From: Aeoliella straminimaris
GTDB taxonomy: Bacteria > Planctomycetota > Planctomycetia > Pirellulales > Lacipirellulaceae
Assembly: GCF_024054565.1 (NCBI RefSeq)
Contig: NZ_JAMXLR010000028.1
Coordinates: 41,414-105,413, forward strand
Direction: 5' to 3'
DNA length: 64,000 nt
How positions within the stretch are numbered: position 1 is the first letter of the stretch; every line of letters starts with the position of its first letter. The notes below the pieces were generated by a model, which saw nothing but the letters and a program-made list of their open reading frames with translations, was not told where the DNA came from and ran no database searches. A program made the position numbers and the translations under genes. Shown here one piece after another: positions 1 through 8,749 of the stretch.

Positions 1-725
1 CCACGAACGAACTTGGCCTCGAGTTCAATGGTCACCCGGGTACCGTGCCGCTGGTCGACCCACTCGATGCCATGCTTCTCGATGACCTTCGCACCTTTTT
101 CGCCAGGCGGAATGTCGACACCATCGCCCCGGCCGTTGAGGATCTTTGGCTCGTTCTTTTTGGTGTCGATCTGGATCTCATAGTAGTGCGCCGGCTTGCG
201 GGGCGAGACCTTCGAGATGATCTTCACTGGCTTACCGGTGGTCTGCACGCCATACATGCCGGCGGCCGAGATGCCGATGCCTTGCTGGCCGCGACTTTGG
301 CGGAGACGGTGGAACTTCGAGCCGTACAGCAGCTTGCCAAAGATCAGTGGGATCTGCTTTTTGAGAATACCAGGTCCATTGTCCTGAATGCCGACCTTGT
401 ACCGGCCATTGCCAGTCTGCTGAATGTGGACCCAGATCTCCGGGAGGATGCCAGCTTCCTCGCAGGCATCGAGCGAGTTGTCGACCGCCTCCTTCACAGT
501 GGTGAGCAGCGCCTTGCGGGGATTGTCGAATCCCAGCAGGTGGCGGTTCTTGGCGAAGAACTCGCTGACCGAGATCTCCTTCTGATTGGCCGCCATGGAC
601 TTGGCGTCGCTCCGCCGTCTTGATTTGCGCACCGCGGTGCCGTTGGCGGCTGCCGTGCCATTGGTTGCGCTTTCGCCAGCCTGTGAGGTCGCAGGTTTCT
701 TCTTTCGAGAAGTCGTCTTAGCCAA
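1..725 (-). CDS. top6B: DNA topoisomerase VI subunit B (5' part, runs off left edge)
   Basis: This is the N-terminal 241 codons of the ATPase subunit of type IIB topoisomerase VI, which with subunit A passes one DNA duplex through another to relax or decatenate DNA. The reading frame is open to the window edge. Counting from the chosen start it shows [19 protein letters not shown] (51-69), the GHKL N-box [14 protein letters not shown] (79-92), the G1 box DNGPGI (115-120) and the G2 lid [13 protein letters not shown] (144-156), all in the order and wording of archaeal Top6B. The start is taken as TTG at 725 because GGAG lies 9 nt upstream. An ATG at 597 would remove a 43-residue Lys/Arg/Ser-rich leader and is the main alternative. 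Subunit A is expected downstream, left of position 1. Top6 is archaeal and plant in the main and rare in bacteria. Confidence 0.9.
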   Translation of the reverse strand, partial: MAKTTSRKKKPATSQAGESATNGTAAANGTAVRKSRRRSDAKSMAANQKEISVSEFFAKNRHLLGFDNPRKALLTTVKEAVDNSLDACEEAGILPEIWVHIQQTGNGRYKVGIQDNGPGILKKQIPLIFGKLLYGSKFHRLRQSRGQQGIGISAAGMYGVQTTGKPVKIISKVSPRKPAHYYEIQIDTKKNEPKILNGRGDGVDIPPGEKGAKVIEKHGIEWVDQRHGTRVTIELEAKFVR

Positions 726-1173
726 GGCAAATTGCTCCGGAGATGCAGACTCATTCGAGGTGGGTACCGATATGCGATCGGCAATCGCCGCGGCGTGATC
801 CCAGCCGCAGAGTCCGAGTAGGGATTGGGGCCGCCGTGTTAAACCTTGCCGGCCATGCCGATTATAGCGGCCTTGGAGCACGTCTCCCACCCGAGTCGCG
901 AGCGTCAAACTTGCACGATGTGTTCAACTGTTACAGCTGGCAAATAAAGATTCACCCACCGGGCCGCTACTGTCCGATTCCTTGCCGTACAGAGCGAGGT
1001 GTAATGCTTTGCTCGGAAAACCGATAGACCCCTTGCGATTCCCCACCGCCGGTCGATGTGGCACCAACCCCTAGCGTGCCGACCCCGCGCATCGACACCC
1101 CCCGCGGCGGCCCCCTTTCCCAGAGCCCGACAACCCGCTTGGGTTCCAGAACCCGGAAGAGGAGCACGCCATC
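726..1173. other. intergenic gap, no gene seen
   Basis: This gap separates the divergently transcribed topoisomerase gene and the small secreted protein gene, so it should carry promoters for both. No open frame in it has convincing composition, a ribosome binding site or a recognisable product. No RNA gene was seen. Confidence 0.5.
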
Positions 1174-1608
1174 ATGCGCTGCCTGAAACAACTTGTGTAC
1201 ACGGCTGTCGTCGCCGCCATTGCCTGGCAAAGCCTGCCAGTCAGCAGCTACACCGCAGATGCCGAGTACGGCTGGAATGGCCGTCGGCGGATCAGCTATC
1301 AGCACTCCAAGGACCTGTTTTACAACCAGTACGTAGGTCCCGGCCCGGGGCGTGCGGCTGCCGAGATGTACACGTCGCCGCTGCCCGTGCCGGAGCACGT
1401 GGGCCACATGTACAACACGTACCAGCCGTTCTATCCCAACGAGTACCTCTACCACCACACTCGTTCGTACTACAACTACAATCGCGGTGCGGGGTGGACA
1501 CGGACCAATGCTCGTTACGGCACGAGCCATTGCTGGTTCTGCCGGGACATCTTCAGCGGAACCGCCAACCTGGTCGACTGGGACGCCGTGCTGCACTGCT
1601 GCCCGTAG
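1174..1608 (+). CDS. small secreted Tyr/His-rich hypothetical protein
   Basis: The product is a 144-residue exported protein of unknown function. Residues 1-28 form a signal peptide (Arg/Lys start, hydrophobic VYTAVVAAIAW core). The mature part is unusually rich in Tyr, His, Asn and Gly, with runs such as NEYLYHHTRSYYNYNRG, and ends with clustered cysteines (HCWFC, LHCCP) that could form disulfides or bind metal. AGGAG about 8 nt before the ATG supports the start. It lies 84 bp upstream of another small secreted protein with similar aromatic composition, and the two may be co-transcribed and end at the terminator near 2100. I do not recognise a family. Confidence 0.7.
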   Translation: MRCLKQLVYTAVVAAIAWQSLPVSSYTADAEYGWNGRRRISYQHSKDLFYNQYVGPGPGRAAAEMYTSPLPVPEHVGHMYNTYQPFYPNEYLYHHTRSYYNYNRGAGWTRTNARYGTSHCWFCRDIFSGTANLVDWDAVLHCCP

Positions 1609-1692
1609 TTCCTAGCCAGGGAGACTGGTGGCCGGCTGCAACGCGGTCGGCAGGTTCTCACAACGCACTAACCAAATACGGAGCCCCCGCTC

Positions 1693-2058
1693 ATGTCCAA
1701 GCTCAGTTCCTTCGCCGTACTGGCCGTGGCGTTTGTTGCCACGAGCGTGGCGGCCAACACAGCTAGCGCCATGGATCCCTATCTATGGCCCAACAACCGT
1801 GCACGGCTCTATCCCTGGCACGGCAACTATGCTCATTCGTCGTACGGCGCGCCGGTTGCCATGGTGGTCCCCCCCACCGCCAACCTGCAGACCGACTGGG
1901 GTTGGGGCGTCGGCAGCTCGCGGATCTCGCGGATCGACCACCAGTTTGGTCGCGACTATCCAGGCCCAGGTCCGTTCGGCGGCGGATTCATGATGACTCC
2001 GCGCTGGCCGCACGACACCACCAACTTCGGCGTGTACAACGTCCGGGGCCCCTGGTAG
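1693..2058 (+). CDS. small secreted Trp/Pro-rich hypothetical protein
   Basis: The product is a 121-residue exported protein of unknown function. A clean signal peptide (MSKLSSFAVLAVAFVATSVA, cleavage after the AxA at about residue 26) precedes a mature part rich in Trp, Pro, Tyr and Gly (MDPYLWPNN, TDWGWGVGSS, FGGGFMMTPRWPHD). GGAG lies about 9 nt before the start. It follows another small aromatic-rich secreted protein and is followed at once by a strong terminator, so it is probably the last gene of a two-gene unit. There is no recognisable domain and no cysteine in the mature protein. Confidence 0.7.
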   Translation: MSKLSSFAVLAVAFVATSVAANTASAMDPYLWPNNRARLYPWHGNYAHSSYGAPVAMVVPPTANLQTDWGWGVGSSRISRIDHQFGRDYPGPGPFGGGFMMTPRWPHDTTNFGVYNVRGPW

Positions 2059-2086
2059 GCGCGAATTGAGAGCGTTCGCAAACGAG

Positions 2087-2125
2087 CGAAGCCGCAAGCA
2101 ACCGCTTGCGGCTTCGATTCGTTTT
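2087..2125 (+). terminator. intrinsic terminator between convergent genes
   Basis: A perfect 13-bp stem (CGAAGCCGCAAGC / GCTTGCGGCTTCG) with a 4-nt AACC loop is followed by ATTCGTTTT. It lies 28 bp after the small secreted protein gene and 46 bp after the end of the opposing YTV gene, so it may serve both strands, although the T-tract is better on the plus strand. Confidence 0.8.
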
Positions 2126-2171
2126 GCATTCTACATCGCCAGCCCGCTACGCGGACTGCGTCGCGAAGGGC

Positions 2172-3353
2172 TTAGCCCCCGCAGACGTCGCACGGCTCGA
2201 TCGGCACTTTGACCATCACGGTCTTGGGAACGCGGATCGTCCGGGTGTAGGGAACCTGCTTCTGCACCGTGTGCGGAACCTGCACCTTTTCGACCTTGGT
2301 TACCAGCTTGCAGACCTGCACGGTGTAAGGTTCGACCTTTTCTTCGCGAACCATGCGGCAGGTGGTCACGGGCACTTCGCGGACGCGTTCTTCGCAAACC
2401 ATACGGCAAACCCGCACGGGCACTTGCTTCTCCACGCGTTCAACCACCTGACGGCAAGTCTGGTAAGGCACCGTGCGGACGCGTTCCTCGGTCACCATGC
2501 GACACACCTGCACGGGCACTTCGCGGACCCGCTCTTCGGTCACCATTCGGGTAACTTGCACGGGCACTTTCTCCACGATCTGCTCGGGTACGTACTGCGT
2601 CACGGGGGTTTGCACGGTCACCAAATTCGGTCGCCAAACCTGCTGCACCACAGGCTGCGGCGGAGCCGTCTGGGTGACCCAACCCAATCCTGGGCGAGTC
2701 GTCTGGACCACGCCGGTCGCCGGATTCACGGTTTGCGTGGGCGGAACCCAGCGAAGTCGCGGTCCCGTGGTCGCACCGGGCTGGACTCCAACCACCTGGT
2801 TCACGTAGCAACCCTGGTCGACAACCTGCGTCTGGCAAGTAGTCACCGGGCGCATCACCGTGCGGCATTGCTGCCGCTCCTGGGTTTCGGTAACCGGTCG
2901 CTGCACGCAGTAGCGTTCCTGCCGGGTTTGGGTTTCCACGACCGGACGCTGCACCGTATAGCGTTCTTCACGCTGATGGGTCTCGACGATGTTCCGCACG
3001 CGGTTGTAACTGGCGTCGCGGTACTGGGTCTCGTAAACGGGACGTTGCACCGTGTACCGTTCTTGCCGGGTGGAGGTCTCGCGAACCGGCTTCAGCACGG
3101 CGTATCGCCGTTCGCGTTGCTGGGTTTCGTACACCGGCACCTGGCGGGTAATCTCCCGCTCTTCGTAGGCGGTTTCGCACACCGTACGATAGCAGGTGAT
3201 CTGCTTCTCCTCGTAAATGGTCTGGCACTCCAGACGGTAAGTCTGTCCACAACAGGCGCTGCATCCGTCTTGCGCACTCGCCGGGGCGACGGGCAGCGAA
3301 CCCGCGACCACTACACCCGCCAGCAGGCATCGTAATTGTTTTGAAACGGTCAT
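2172..3353 (-). CDS. YTV-repeat secreted cell-envelope protein
   Basis: The product is a 393-residue secreted repeat protein of the YTV type that is typical of Pirellulales and has been proposed as a cell-wall component (family knowledge; the function is not proven). The start is ATG at 3353, where a signal peptide begins (MTVSKQLRCLLAGVVVAG, cleavage after PASA); the longer upstream frame has no such sequence. The N-terminal half repeats short units of the form R-Y-T-V-Q-R-P-V-x-E-T-Q. The C-terminal half repeats RMVTEERVREVPVQ-like units, each carrying a Cys. A Pro/Thr linker (WVPPTQTVNPATG) separates the halves. The regular cysteines suggest disulfide cross-linking. The gene is monocistronic and ends near a shared terminator. 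Confidence 0.85.
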   Translation of the reverse strand: MTVSKQLRCLLAGVVVAGSLPVAPASAQDGCSACCGQTYRLECQTIYEEKQITCYRTVCETAYEEREITRQVPVYETQQRERRYAVLKPVRETSTRQERYTVQRPVYETQYRDASYNRVRNIVETHQREERYTVQRPVVETQTRQERYCVQRPVTETQERQQCRTVMRPVTTCQTQVVDQGCYVNQVVGVQPGATTGPRLRWVPPTQTVNPATGVVQTTRPGLGWVTQTAPPQPVVQQVWRPNLVTVQTPVTQYVPEQIVEKVPVQVTRMVTEERVREVPVQVCRMVTEERVRTVPYQTCRQVVERVEKQVPVRVCRMVCEERVREVPVTTCRMVREEKVEPYTVQVCKLVTKVEKVQVPHTVQKQVPYTRTIRVPKTVMVKVPIEPCDVCGG

Positions 3354-3881
3354 CTGTTTATCCACCCAACACAATGGCTGCCGCTGTTGGCGGCCAGCTC
3401 GATTTCTTGTCACGTCCGTGTGTTGTCGCCGCCCGGGGAGTTCCTCGCGGAATCCCGCCAGCAAGCGATAACCCACACACCGACTTCCTCCACTCGGCGT
3501 GCAACGGCTAAAATGCGGTCTGCTGTTCTCCACAGACTTGGCTAGAGAAGTGTGCCACGCAAATGGTTGCACGGCAAATTAATTCCGACCGCTATAGCTG
3601 CTAGCAAGTCAGAAAGTTTCAACCCTAATTGCACTTCCGTCACCAAAAAAGTTTCAAGTCACTCTAATTGTGGGGCGACACCCTATCGCTCAGCAAGCTA
3701 CAAACATCGGGTGCTAGCGGGAATTTCCAACGTCAACACCATGCAATCGATCTAATCGCTACAGTTTGAAACCTCGGCAACTCCTGTCATTCGTCAACTT
3801 TCGCTAACTGCTACCACCAACTTCCAAGCATACGACTAAGCCACCAGCCGCCTCACGGCGGCCGCTCGCCCCGGTTGAAGT
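3354..3881. other. intergenic gap, no gene seen
   Basis: This 0.5-kb gap lies between the divergent YTV protein gene and the lipoate ligase-like gene and must hold both promoters. It is more AT-rich than its surroundings, especially 3580-3830. No coding frame, RNA gene or repeat stood out. Confidence 0.5.
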
Positions 3882-4613
3882 ATGAAGCTGCTTGATCTCA
3901 CGCTCGATTCGCCCGCCGAGAATGTCGCGCTCGACGAAGCGCTGCTCGAAGCCTGCCTGGCGGGAGAGTACCCCCATGGTGTGTTGCGTCTGTGGGAATC
4001 CCCCTCGCCGATGGTTGTGGTCGGGCGTGGGTCGCACCTCGAACTGGAAGTGAACCAGGACGCCTGCGGCGCTGCGGGGGTTCCCGTGCTGCGGCGGGCC
4101 AGCGGCGGACTTTCCATTGTGGCCGGTCCCGGCTGCTTGATGTATGCCGTGGTCGATCCTGGACATCTTGCCGGCAAGGTCAACATCGATGTGGTCCACC
4201 AGCACGTGCTCGATACACTGGTCGCCGGCCTGCAGGGTGCCGGTTTGGCCGTGGTCCGGGCCGGTACGAGCGACCTGGTGATCGAGTCGCCCGAGGGACT
4301 GCTCCGCAAGGTTTCTGGCAACAGTCTGCGGGTTACCCGAGGTGGCTTCTTGTACCACGGCACACTGCTGTACGACTTTGAACTCCCGCTCATCACTCGG
4401 TACCTCCGCCAGCCGCCGCGTTCGCCCGACTATCGTGCCGGGCGTTCTCACGGCGAATTTGTGGCCAATATGCCCATCGGACGCCAGGCGCTGGCCCAAG
4501 CCATTGCCGAGGCGTGGCAGGCGCGAGAGAATTTAGAGAGCTGGCCGCGAGCTCGTACCCAGGAACTGATGCGGACTCGCTACGCCACGGACCAGTGGAA
4601 CCAGAGCCGCTAA
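3882..4613 (+). CDS. lipoate-protein ligase A family protein
   Basis: The product is a 243-residue protein with the biotin/lipoate protein ligase fold (BPL/LPL catalytic domain), which attaches lipoyl or octanoyl groups to a lysine of target domains. The family signatures are RRASGG (71-76) for the substrate-binding loop and LLRKVSGNSLR (140-150) with the conserved Lys143. The usual His after the GG motif is missing: the loop reads GGLSIVAGPGCLMYAVV, so the chemistry or donor may differ from LplA or LipM. The ATG is preceded only by a weak GGTTGAAG. A NUDIX gene follows 40 bp later on the same strand and could be co-transcribed. Whether it is a ligase, an octanoyltransferase or an amidotransferase cannot be told from sequence. 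Confidence 0.8.
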   Translation: MKLLDLTLDSPAENVALDEALLEACLAGEYPHGVLRLWESPSPMVVVGRGSHLELEVNQDACGAAGVPVLRRASGGLSIVAGPGCLMYAVVDPGHLAGKVNIDVVHQHVLDTLVAGLQGAGLAVVRAGTSDLVIESPEGLLRKVSGNSLRVTRGGFLYHGTLLYDFELPLITRYLRQPPRSPDYRAGRSHGEFVANMPIGRQALAQAIAEAWQARENLESWPRARTQELMRTRYATDQWNQSR

Positions 4614-4653
4614 CTATTCCCCAACCACCACCAGCGCCCCGCCGGCGCCGACC

Positions 4654-5226
4654 ATGTATCGATACCACTTGCTGCAAATGCTCGATCGCTACCTGGCGTT
4701 CTATCCCGACGAGCAGGCGACCGTCACTCGCATCGTCGAACTGGTCGAGGATCACTCCGATTGTTTCGAGCGGACCTGCCGACCTGGGCATATCACCGGT
4801 TCGGCGTGGGTTGTTTCCACCGATCATCGCCAGGTGGCCCTGATGCATCACCGTAAGCTCGACCGCTGGCTGCAGCCGGGTGGTCACGCCGATGGCGATG
4901 GGGACGTCGTTAACGTGGCCTGGCGAGAAGCCACCGAGGAGCTGGGGCTTAACCGCCTCACCATGGTACAGACGGGCAATGTGCTGGTGCCGTTGGATGT
5001 GGACGTGCACGACATTCCGCCGCGGCACGACGCGCAGGGCAATCTCGTGGAGGACGCTCACCAACATTACGATATTCGCTTCCTGTTCATTGCCGGCGAT
5101 CAGCAGCTCGAAGTGAGCGACGAATCGCACGATGTGCAGTGGTTCGACGAAGCGGGAGTGCGTGCCCTGACCGACGAGCAGAGCGTGATCCGGCTGCTGG
5201 AGAAAGCCCTGCACTGGTTGTCGTAA
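4654..5226 (+). CDS. NUDIX hydrolase
   Basis: The product is a 190-residue NUDIX-fold pyrophosphohydrolase, acting on an unknown nucleoside diphosphate-linked substrate. The Nudix box lies at 76-98 (GGHADGDGDVV, then REATEELGL). The catalytic REATEE helix is intact, but the upstream part reads ADGDGD instead of the usual ExGE, a pattern I associate with a NUDIX subgroup carrying GGHADGD. An N-terminal helical extension (1-45) precedes the fold. It lies 40 bp after the lipoate ligase-like gene and is probably in the same transcript. Confidence 0.85.
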   Translation: MYRYHLLQMLDRYLAFYPDEQATVTRIVELVEDHSDCFERTCRPGHITGSAWVVSTDHRQVALMHHRKLDRWLQPGGHADGDGDVVNVAWREATEELGLNRLTMVQTGNVLVPLDVDVHDIPPRHDAQGNLVEDAHQHYDIRFLFIAGDQQLEVSDESHDVQWFDEAGVRALTDEQSVIRLLEKALHWLS

Positions 5227-5393
5227 CCGGTTCGTCACGATCGCGCCGGTCCCCCCAATCGTTACCACCAGACCGGCCCTGAGTTCGACCCGCTTTACCG
5301 AGCCGTGAAATCCATTGAAAACCTGTTCTTTTCGCCTATCCTGCAAGCTGGCGCTCGTATGCCACTTCGTTGTCCCTGCGTAAACCCACGTCG

Positions 5394-6770
5394 ATGAGCG
5401 AATTCCTCTTTCGATACGACCAGCCTTCGCCCATCACCTGGGCCTACCTGTCGGGGCTGTTGATCGTTGCGCTCTTCTTCAAGTTCAATCGCATCTTCAG
5501 CATCCGCAATCTCGACCTGTTCTTGCTGCTCATGCTGGGACCGGGGCTGTTGAGCGTCCGTCAGGGCATCGAAAACGGCTCGCCCAGCAGCGAACTGTTT
5601 GGTTACTGGTGGCTATTTGGCGTCAATGCGGTCCTGTTGGTACGGGCCCTATGGGACTCGGCCATGATTCGCAGGCCGCTGCTCGATCCCAATATGAACG
5701 CCTCGGGGCTGCTATTCCTGGCGGTTTCGTTGTTCATGTTCTTGATGGCCAACATCATCAACGGAGCCTCCGAGGAGGACGATCTGCACTCCGCCCAAAG
5801 GGCGCAATTGCTTAGCCATCGCAAGGCGTCGAGCGTCGAGCAAATCTCACTCGAAACGCACGGGCCCGGTTTTCCGCTGCTGTTCTCGTTGCCAGCGATT
5901 CCCACTTCGCGGGTGTTGGGCGACCGCGGCTCCGAGCCCGTCGAAGTGCCAGGCGCCGACAATGCTGAAGTGGCAACCGACGGCGAACCTCCGGCCGAAG
6001 CAACCTCCGACGACGCGGCTACCGACGAGTACGCCTTCACCACCGGGCAGGTGGTCACGGCCAAGGTAGCCGCCATCCTCAGCCAGTTGATGATCGTGCT
6101 GGGGGTCGTACTCATCGGGGCTCGTCACTTCGAGAACTTCACCATGGGCTGCGCTGCGGCCATGCTGTACTTGTTCCTCCCTTACACGGCCATGTACACG
6201 GGCAACGTCACGCACCTGCTGCCCGCGGCACTGCTGGTGTGGGCCGTGTACAACTATCGTTTGCCGATGCTTTCCGGTGTACTGTTGGGACTGGCATTCG
6301 GCACCATCTACTATCCGGTGTTTCTGCTGCCGGTGTGGATCAGCTTCTACTGGCGGCGAGGCATGTGGCGGTTCCTCATTGGCATTGGCATCGCGCTTTC
6401 GGTGCTGATCATCACCCAGATCGCCACCAGCTCCGATATGGCGATGTTCGGTTCGCGGATGCAACAGATGTTCGGCATCCACTGGCCGCAGTCGAAGAAC
6501 CTCTCCGGCGCTTGGGAGTACTGGAACCCCGTGTTCCGCTGGCCCATCCTGGCAACGTTCCTCGGCATGAGCCTGCTGACATTGCCACTGTGGCCACAAC
6601 CCAAGACATTGGCGTCGCTCCTGTCCTGCTCGGCGGCCGTGATGCTGGGCGTGCAGTTCTGGCATGCCCATTCCGGCGGCCTGGCCCTGGCCTGGTACCT
6701 GCCGTTGTTCCTGCTGATGGTGTTCCGTCCGAACCTCGAAGATCGCACCGCGGTGAACGTGGTTCGTTGA
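5394..6770 (+). CDS. polytopic membrane protein of unknown function
   Basis: The product is a roughly 458-residue integral membrane protein. Hydrophobic segments appear at about 17-35, 45-60, 75-90 and 105-120, then after a 100-residue acidic soluble loop (GADNAEVATDGEPPAEATSDD) at least five more follow, ending with WYLPLFLLMVF. The layout, a loop flanked by multi-span halves, resembles glycosyltransferase-C or mannosyltransferase-type proteins, but no catalytic motif is clear and no function is assigned. ATG 5394 is preferred over an upstream TTG at 5370; neither has a good ribosome binding site. It converges on the APC permease gene with about 30 bp between stops. Confidence 0.75.
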   Translation: MSEFLFRYDQPSPITWAYLSGLLIVALFFKFNRIFSIRNLDLFLLLMLGPGLLSVRQGIENGSPSSELFGYWWLFGVNAVLLVRALWDSAMIRRPLLDPNMNASGLLFLAVSLFMFLMANIINGASEEDDLHSAQRAQLLSHRKASSVEQISLETHGPGFPLLFSLPAIPTSRVLGDRGSEPVEVPGADNAEVATDGEPPAEATSDDAATDEYAFTTGQVVTAKVAAILSQLMIVLGVVLIGARHFENFTMGCAAAMLYLFLPYTAMYTGNVTHLLPAALLVWAVYNYRLPMLSGVLLGLAFGTIYYPVFLLPVWISFYWRRGMWRFLIGIGIALSVLIITQIATSSDMAMFGSRMQQMFGIHWPQSKNLSGAWEYWNPVFRWPILATFLGMSLLTLPLWPQPKTLASLLSCSAAVMLGVQFWHAHSGGLALAWYLPLFLLMVFRPNLEDRTAVNVVR

Positions 6771-6801
6771 CGACGTTCGGCATCGATGGGGCTCTGCGCG
6801 C

Positions 6802-8088
6802 TCATTTCTCCTGCGATGGGCTTTCCGTCTGCACGTGCTTCAGCAGCCAGGGCCGGACAAACCACGCGACCAGCACCACGATGGCGAAGCACACCAGCGA
6901 GGCCACGTTGTTGAAGTACAGTCGCACAACAAGTGCTCCTGCTGTGATCGAGGCCGCGACGCACCCCAGGCCGGTCAGCAGCCGCACTCCCGCGCCGCGA
7001 TAGCAGGCCAGTCCGTTCACGACGGCAAACGTAACCAAGAAAGCCAGGCTGGCCGCTTCGACCAGCGACGACAGCGTGCCGAACGTGGCCAACACGGCCG
7101 ACGCCAGGCCCAGTCCGATCACCGCCCGGTCCGGCACGTTGGCGCGATTGCGATGATCGAGCACCGCGGGCAGTTCCTGGTTCTGGGCTACCAAATGTGC
7201 GAGCCGCGCCGTGGCAAACAATGTGGAGTTAATGGCCGAGCCGGTCGAGAACGCGGCGGCAATGGTCACTATCACCAGGCCCGTCATCCCGAAAGCCTGC
7301 TCGCCAGCAATACTCAGCGAAACTTCCTTCTCTGCGATAATCTTGTCGGCGCCAATCAGCATGGCTACGCCCAGCGCTACGGCCACATAGACCGCAATCA
7401 CCACAACGATCGCGCTGAGCGTCGCTCGTGGCAACGTGCGATTGGGATCACGAATGTCGTCGTAGTCGTAAGCCAGCAGTTGAAAACCTTCGTACGCCAT
7501 GAAGATGGTAGCAGCGCCAAACAGCGCCGAGGTGTAGCTTCCCCCGTCGGTGCCACGCGACAAAGCGGCCACGTCCCACTGCATCAGGCCGAACGTGGCC
7601 AACCCCAACAGCACAGCCAACTTGAACCACACCAGGAAGATTTCCACGCCGCCCGCCTCGCCAGCGCCGCGCAAGTTCAGCACGATGAACACCCCCAGGA
7701 TGGCCAGCGCCGCGACCCTGGGCATCCAGGGTCCGAAATCGAACACGTGGCCCAGGTACTCGCCGAACGTAAACGCGTAGACCGCGTTGGTCAGCACGTA
7801 GCCGACGATCAACACCCAACTCGTCGCGCCGGCCATCGAGTTGGCGTGCACTTCACGCAGAAAGGTAAACGCGCCGCCCCCTTCGCCGTAGCTCTCGGCC
7901 AGCTTCACGTAGCTGTAACCCGATACCAGGGCGACCAGGCCCGCCACGACGAAGCTCAACCACGCCAGCGGCCCGGCTACCTCGATGACGACCCCCAGTG
8001 TGGAAAAGATCCCACCTCCCACCATGCCCCCCACGGCCATCGCCCAGGTGGCTTGAAAGCTCAGTTTTCCTTGCTCCGAATCCGACAT
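6802..8088 (-). CDS. APC family amino acid permease
   Basis: The product is an integral membrane amino acid or amine transporter of the APC superfamily, about 428 residues with 12 predicted spans. TM1 carries the diagnostic unwound substrate-binding segment GGMVGGGIFSTLG, and the cytoplasmic GEGGGAFTFL segment after TM2 is also family-typical. The C-terminus ends soon after the last span. ATG 8088 (MSDSEQ) is chosen; ATG 8100 and TTG 8121 are in frame upstream. GGAGG lies about 13 nt before 8088 and too close to 8100. It is transcribed alone and the substrate cannot be inferred. Confidence 0.88.
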   Translation of the reverse strand: MSDSEQGKLSFQATWAMAVGGMVGGGIFSTLGVVIEVAGPLAWLSFVVAGLVALVSGYSYVKLAESYGEGGGAFTFLREVHANSMAGATSWVLIVGYVLTNAVYAFTFGEYLGHVFDFGPWMPRVAALAILGVFIVLNLRGAGEAGGVEIFLVWFKLAVLLGLATFGLMQWDVAALSRGTDGGSYTSALFGAATIFMAYEGFQLLAYDYDDIRDPNRTLPRATLSAIVVVIAVYVAVALGVAMLIGADKIIAEKEVSLSIAGEQAFGMTGLVIVTIAAAFSTGSAINSTLFATARLAHLVAQNQELPAVLDHRNRANVPDRAVIGLGLASAVLATFGTLSSLVEAASLAFLVTFAVVNGLACYRGAGVRLLTGLGCVAASITAGALVVRLYFNNVASLVCFAIVVLVAWFVRPWLLKHVQTESPSQEK

Positions 8089-8327
8089 GGCTGCGTGCAT
8101 TCCCTCCAGGGATGTCTGCAATTACCTGCAGTACGGACCGCCCCGAGGTTGGCATCCCGTCGACTTGGCCTGCCGAGCACCAACCACTGGGCAAATCGCA
8201 CCGCACACTTGGAGAACGAATCGCGTGCAAACTTCATTCCATGGGGGCATGACCACACTCTCCTGAGCCCACCCCAGCCGGCCGGTGCCCTCACGCCTTC
8301 GTCCCCACCGGTCGCAGCGCCCCAAGT

Positions 8328-8480
8328 TTTTCCACAACTACCCCCCCATTTAGATTCATGGGCCCAAAACTCCACTGGTTTTGCCGCCTCCCAAGTGGCG
8401 AAACCCCTTGTTTTCCAGGCCCAAGTCGCCACCGGGTGCGACATAACCCCGCGCGTTGTTCCCCGCATGTTTTTTGTCCG
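8328..8480 (-). repeat. diverged copy of the 3' end of the HTH gene at 60.6 kb
   Basis: Two blocks match the region 60578-60725 in the same orientation: GGGCCCAAAACTCC (8360-8373 and 60611-60624) and GCGTTGTTCCCCGCATG (8453-8469 and 60704-60720). The distance between blocks is exactly 79 nt in both places. The minus-strand translation keeps GEQR and SFGPxNLxxG in both. No HTH-coding part is present here, so this is either a decayed gene tail or a dispersed repeat that the other gene has taken in as its C-terminus. Confidence 0.75.
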
Positions 8481-8526
8481 TGGGGACAAAACCCGGAGGG
8501 TGGTCCGTCGCTCCGCGACACTAGCG

Positions 8527-8631
8527 CGTAGCTACGCTCGCCAGAGCGTGGAGTCCTAAGCAAGGACGTATGGCGATCGCAATTGCCAACGTCGTCGGCA
8601 TGGCATCCACCGCCTGGCGACGGTAGCTACG
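8527..8631. repeat. palindromic CGTAGCTAC element, copy 1
   Basis: A 26-nt arm at 8527-8552 (begins CGTAGCTACGCTCGCCAG) faces an inverted arm at 8606-8631, whose reverse complement begins CGTAGCTACCGTCGCCAG. Each arm also contains its own small hairpin around CTCGCCAGAG or GTCGCCAGGC. A 53-nt centre separates them. The same arms recur at 42742-42812 and singly at 60430-60454. Confidence 0.85.
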
Positions 8632-8749
8632 AACTGGCGCAACTTCATTAGATCACACCCCCGCGTGATAACTACGGCGACTTTTTTACATTCGCGATTT
8701 GGTGGAACCCGATGCGGCTTCGCCGATTGGCGGTTCGCCCCACGCCAGG

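Larger units (their letters stand above)
8089..8749. other. intergenic gap with repeat remnants
   Basis: No credible gene was seen in this 0.66-kb gap. It holds two recognisable items described separately: a decayed sequence at 8328-8480 related to the 3' end of the gene at 60563-61588, and a palindromic CGTAGCTAC element at 8527-8631. Confidence 0.6.

Noticed and set aside
2106..3335. Long open frame on the plus strand, His/Leu/Arg-rich, opposite the YTV gene
   Set aside because: It lies fully antisense to the YTV gene, has no signal peptide or motif, and its repeats are the mirror of the repeats of the real protein.
6835..8559. 574-codon open frame on the plus strand
   Set aside because: It is antisense to the APC permease; Gln/His/Arg-rich composition typical of shadows in high-GC DNA.
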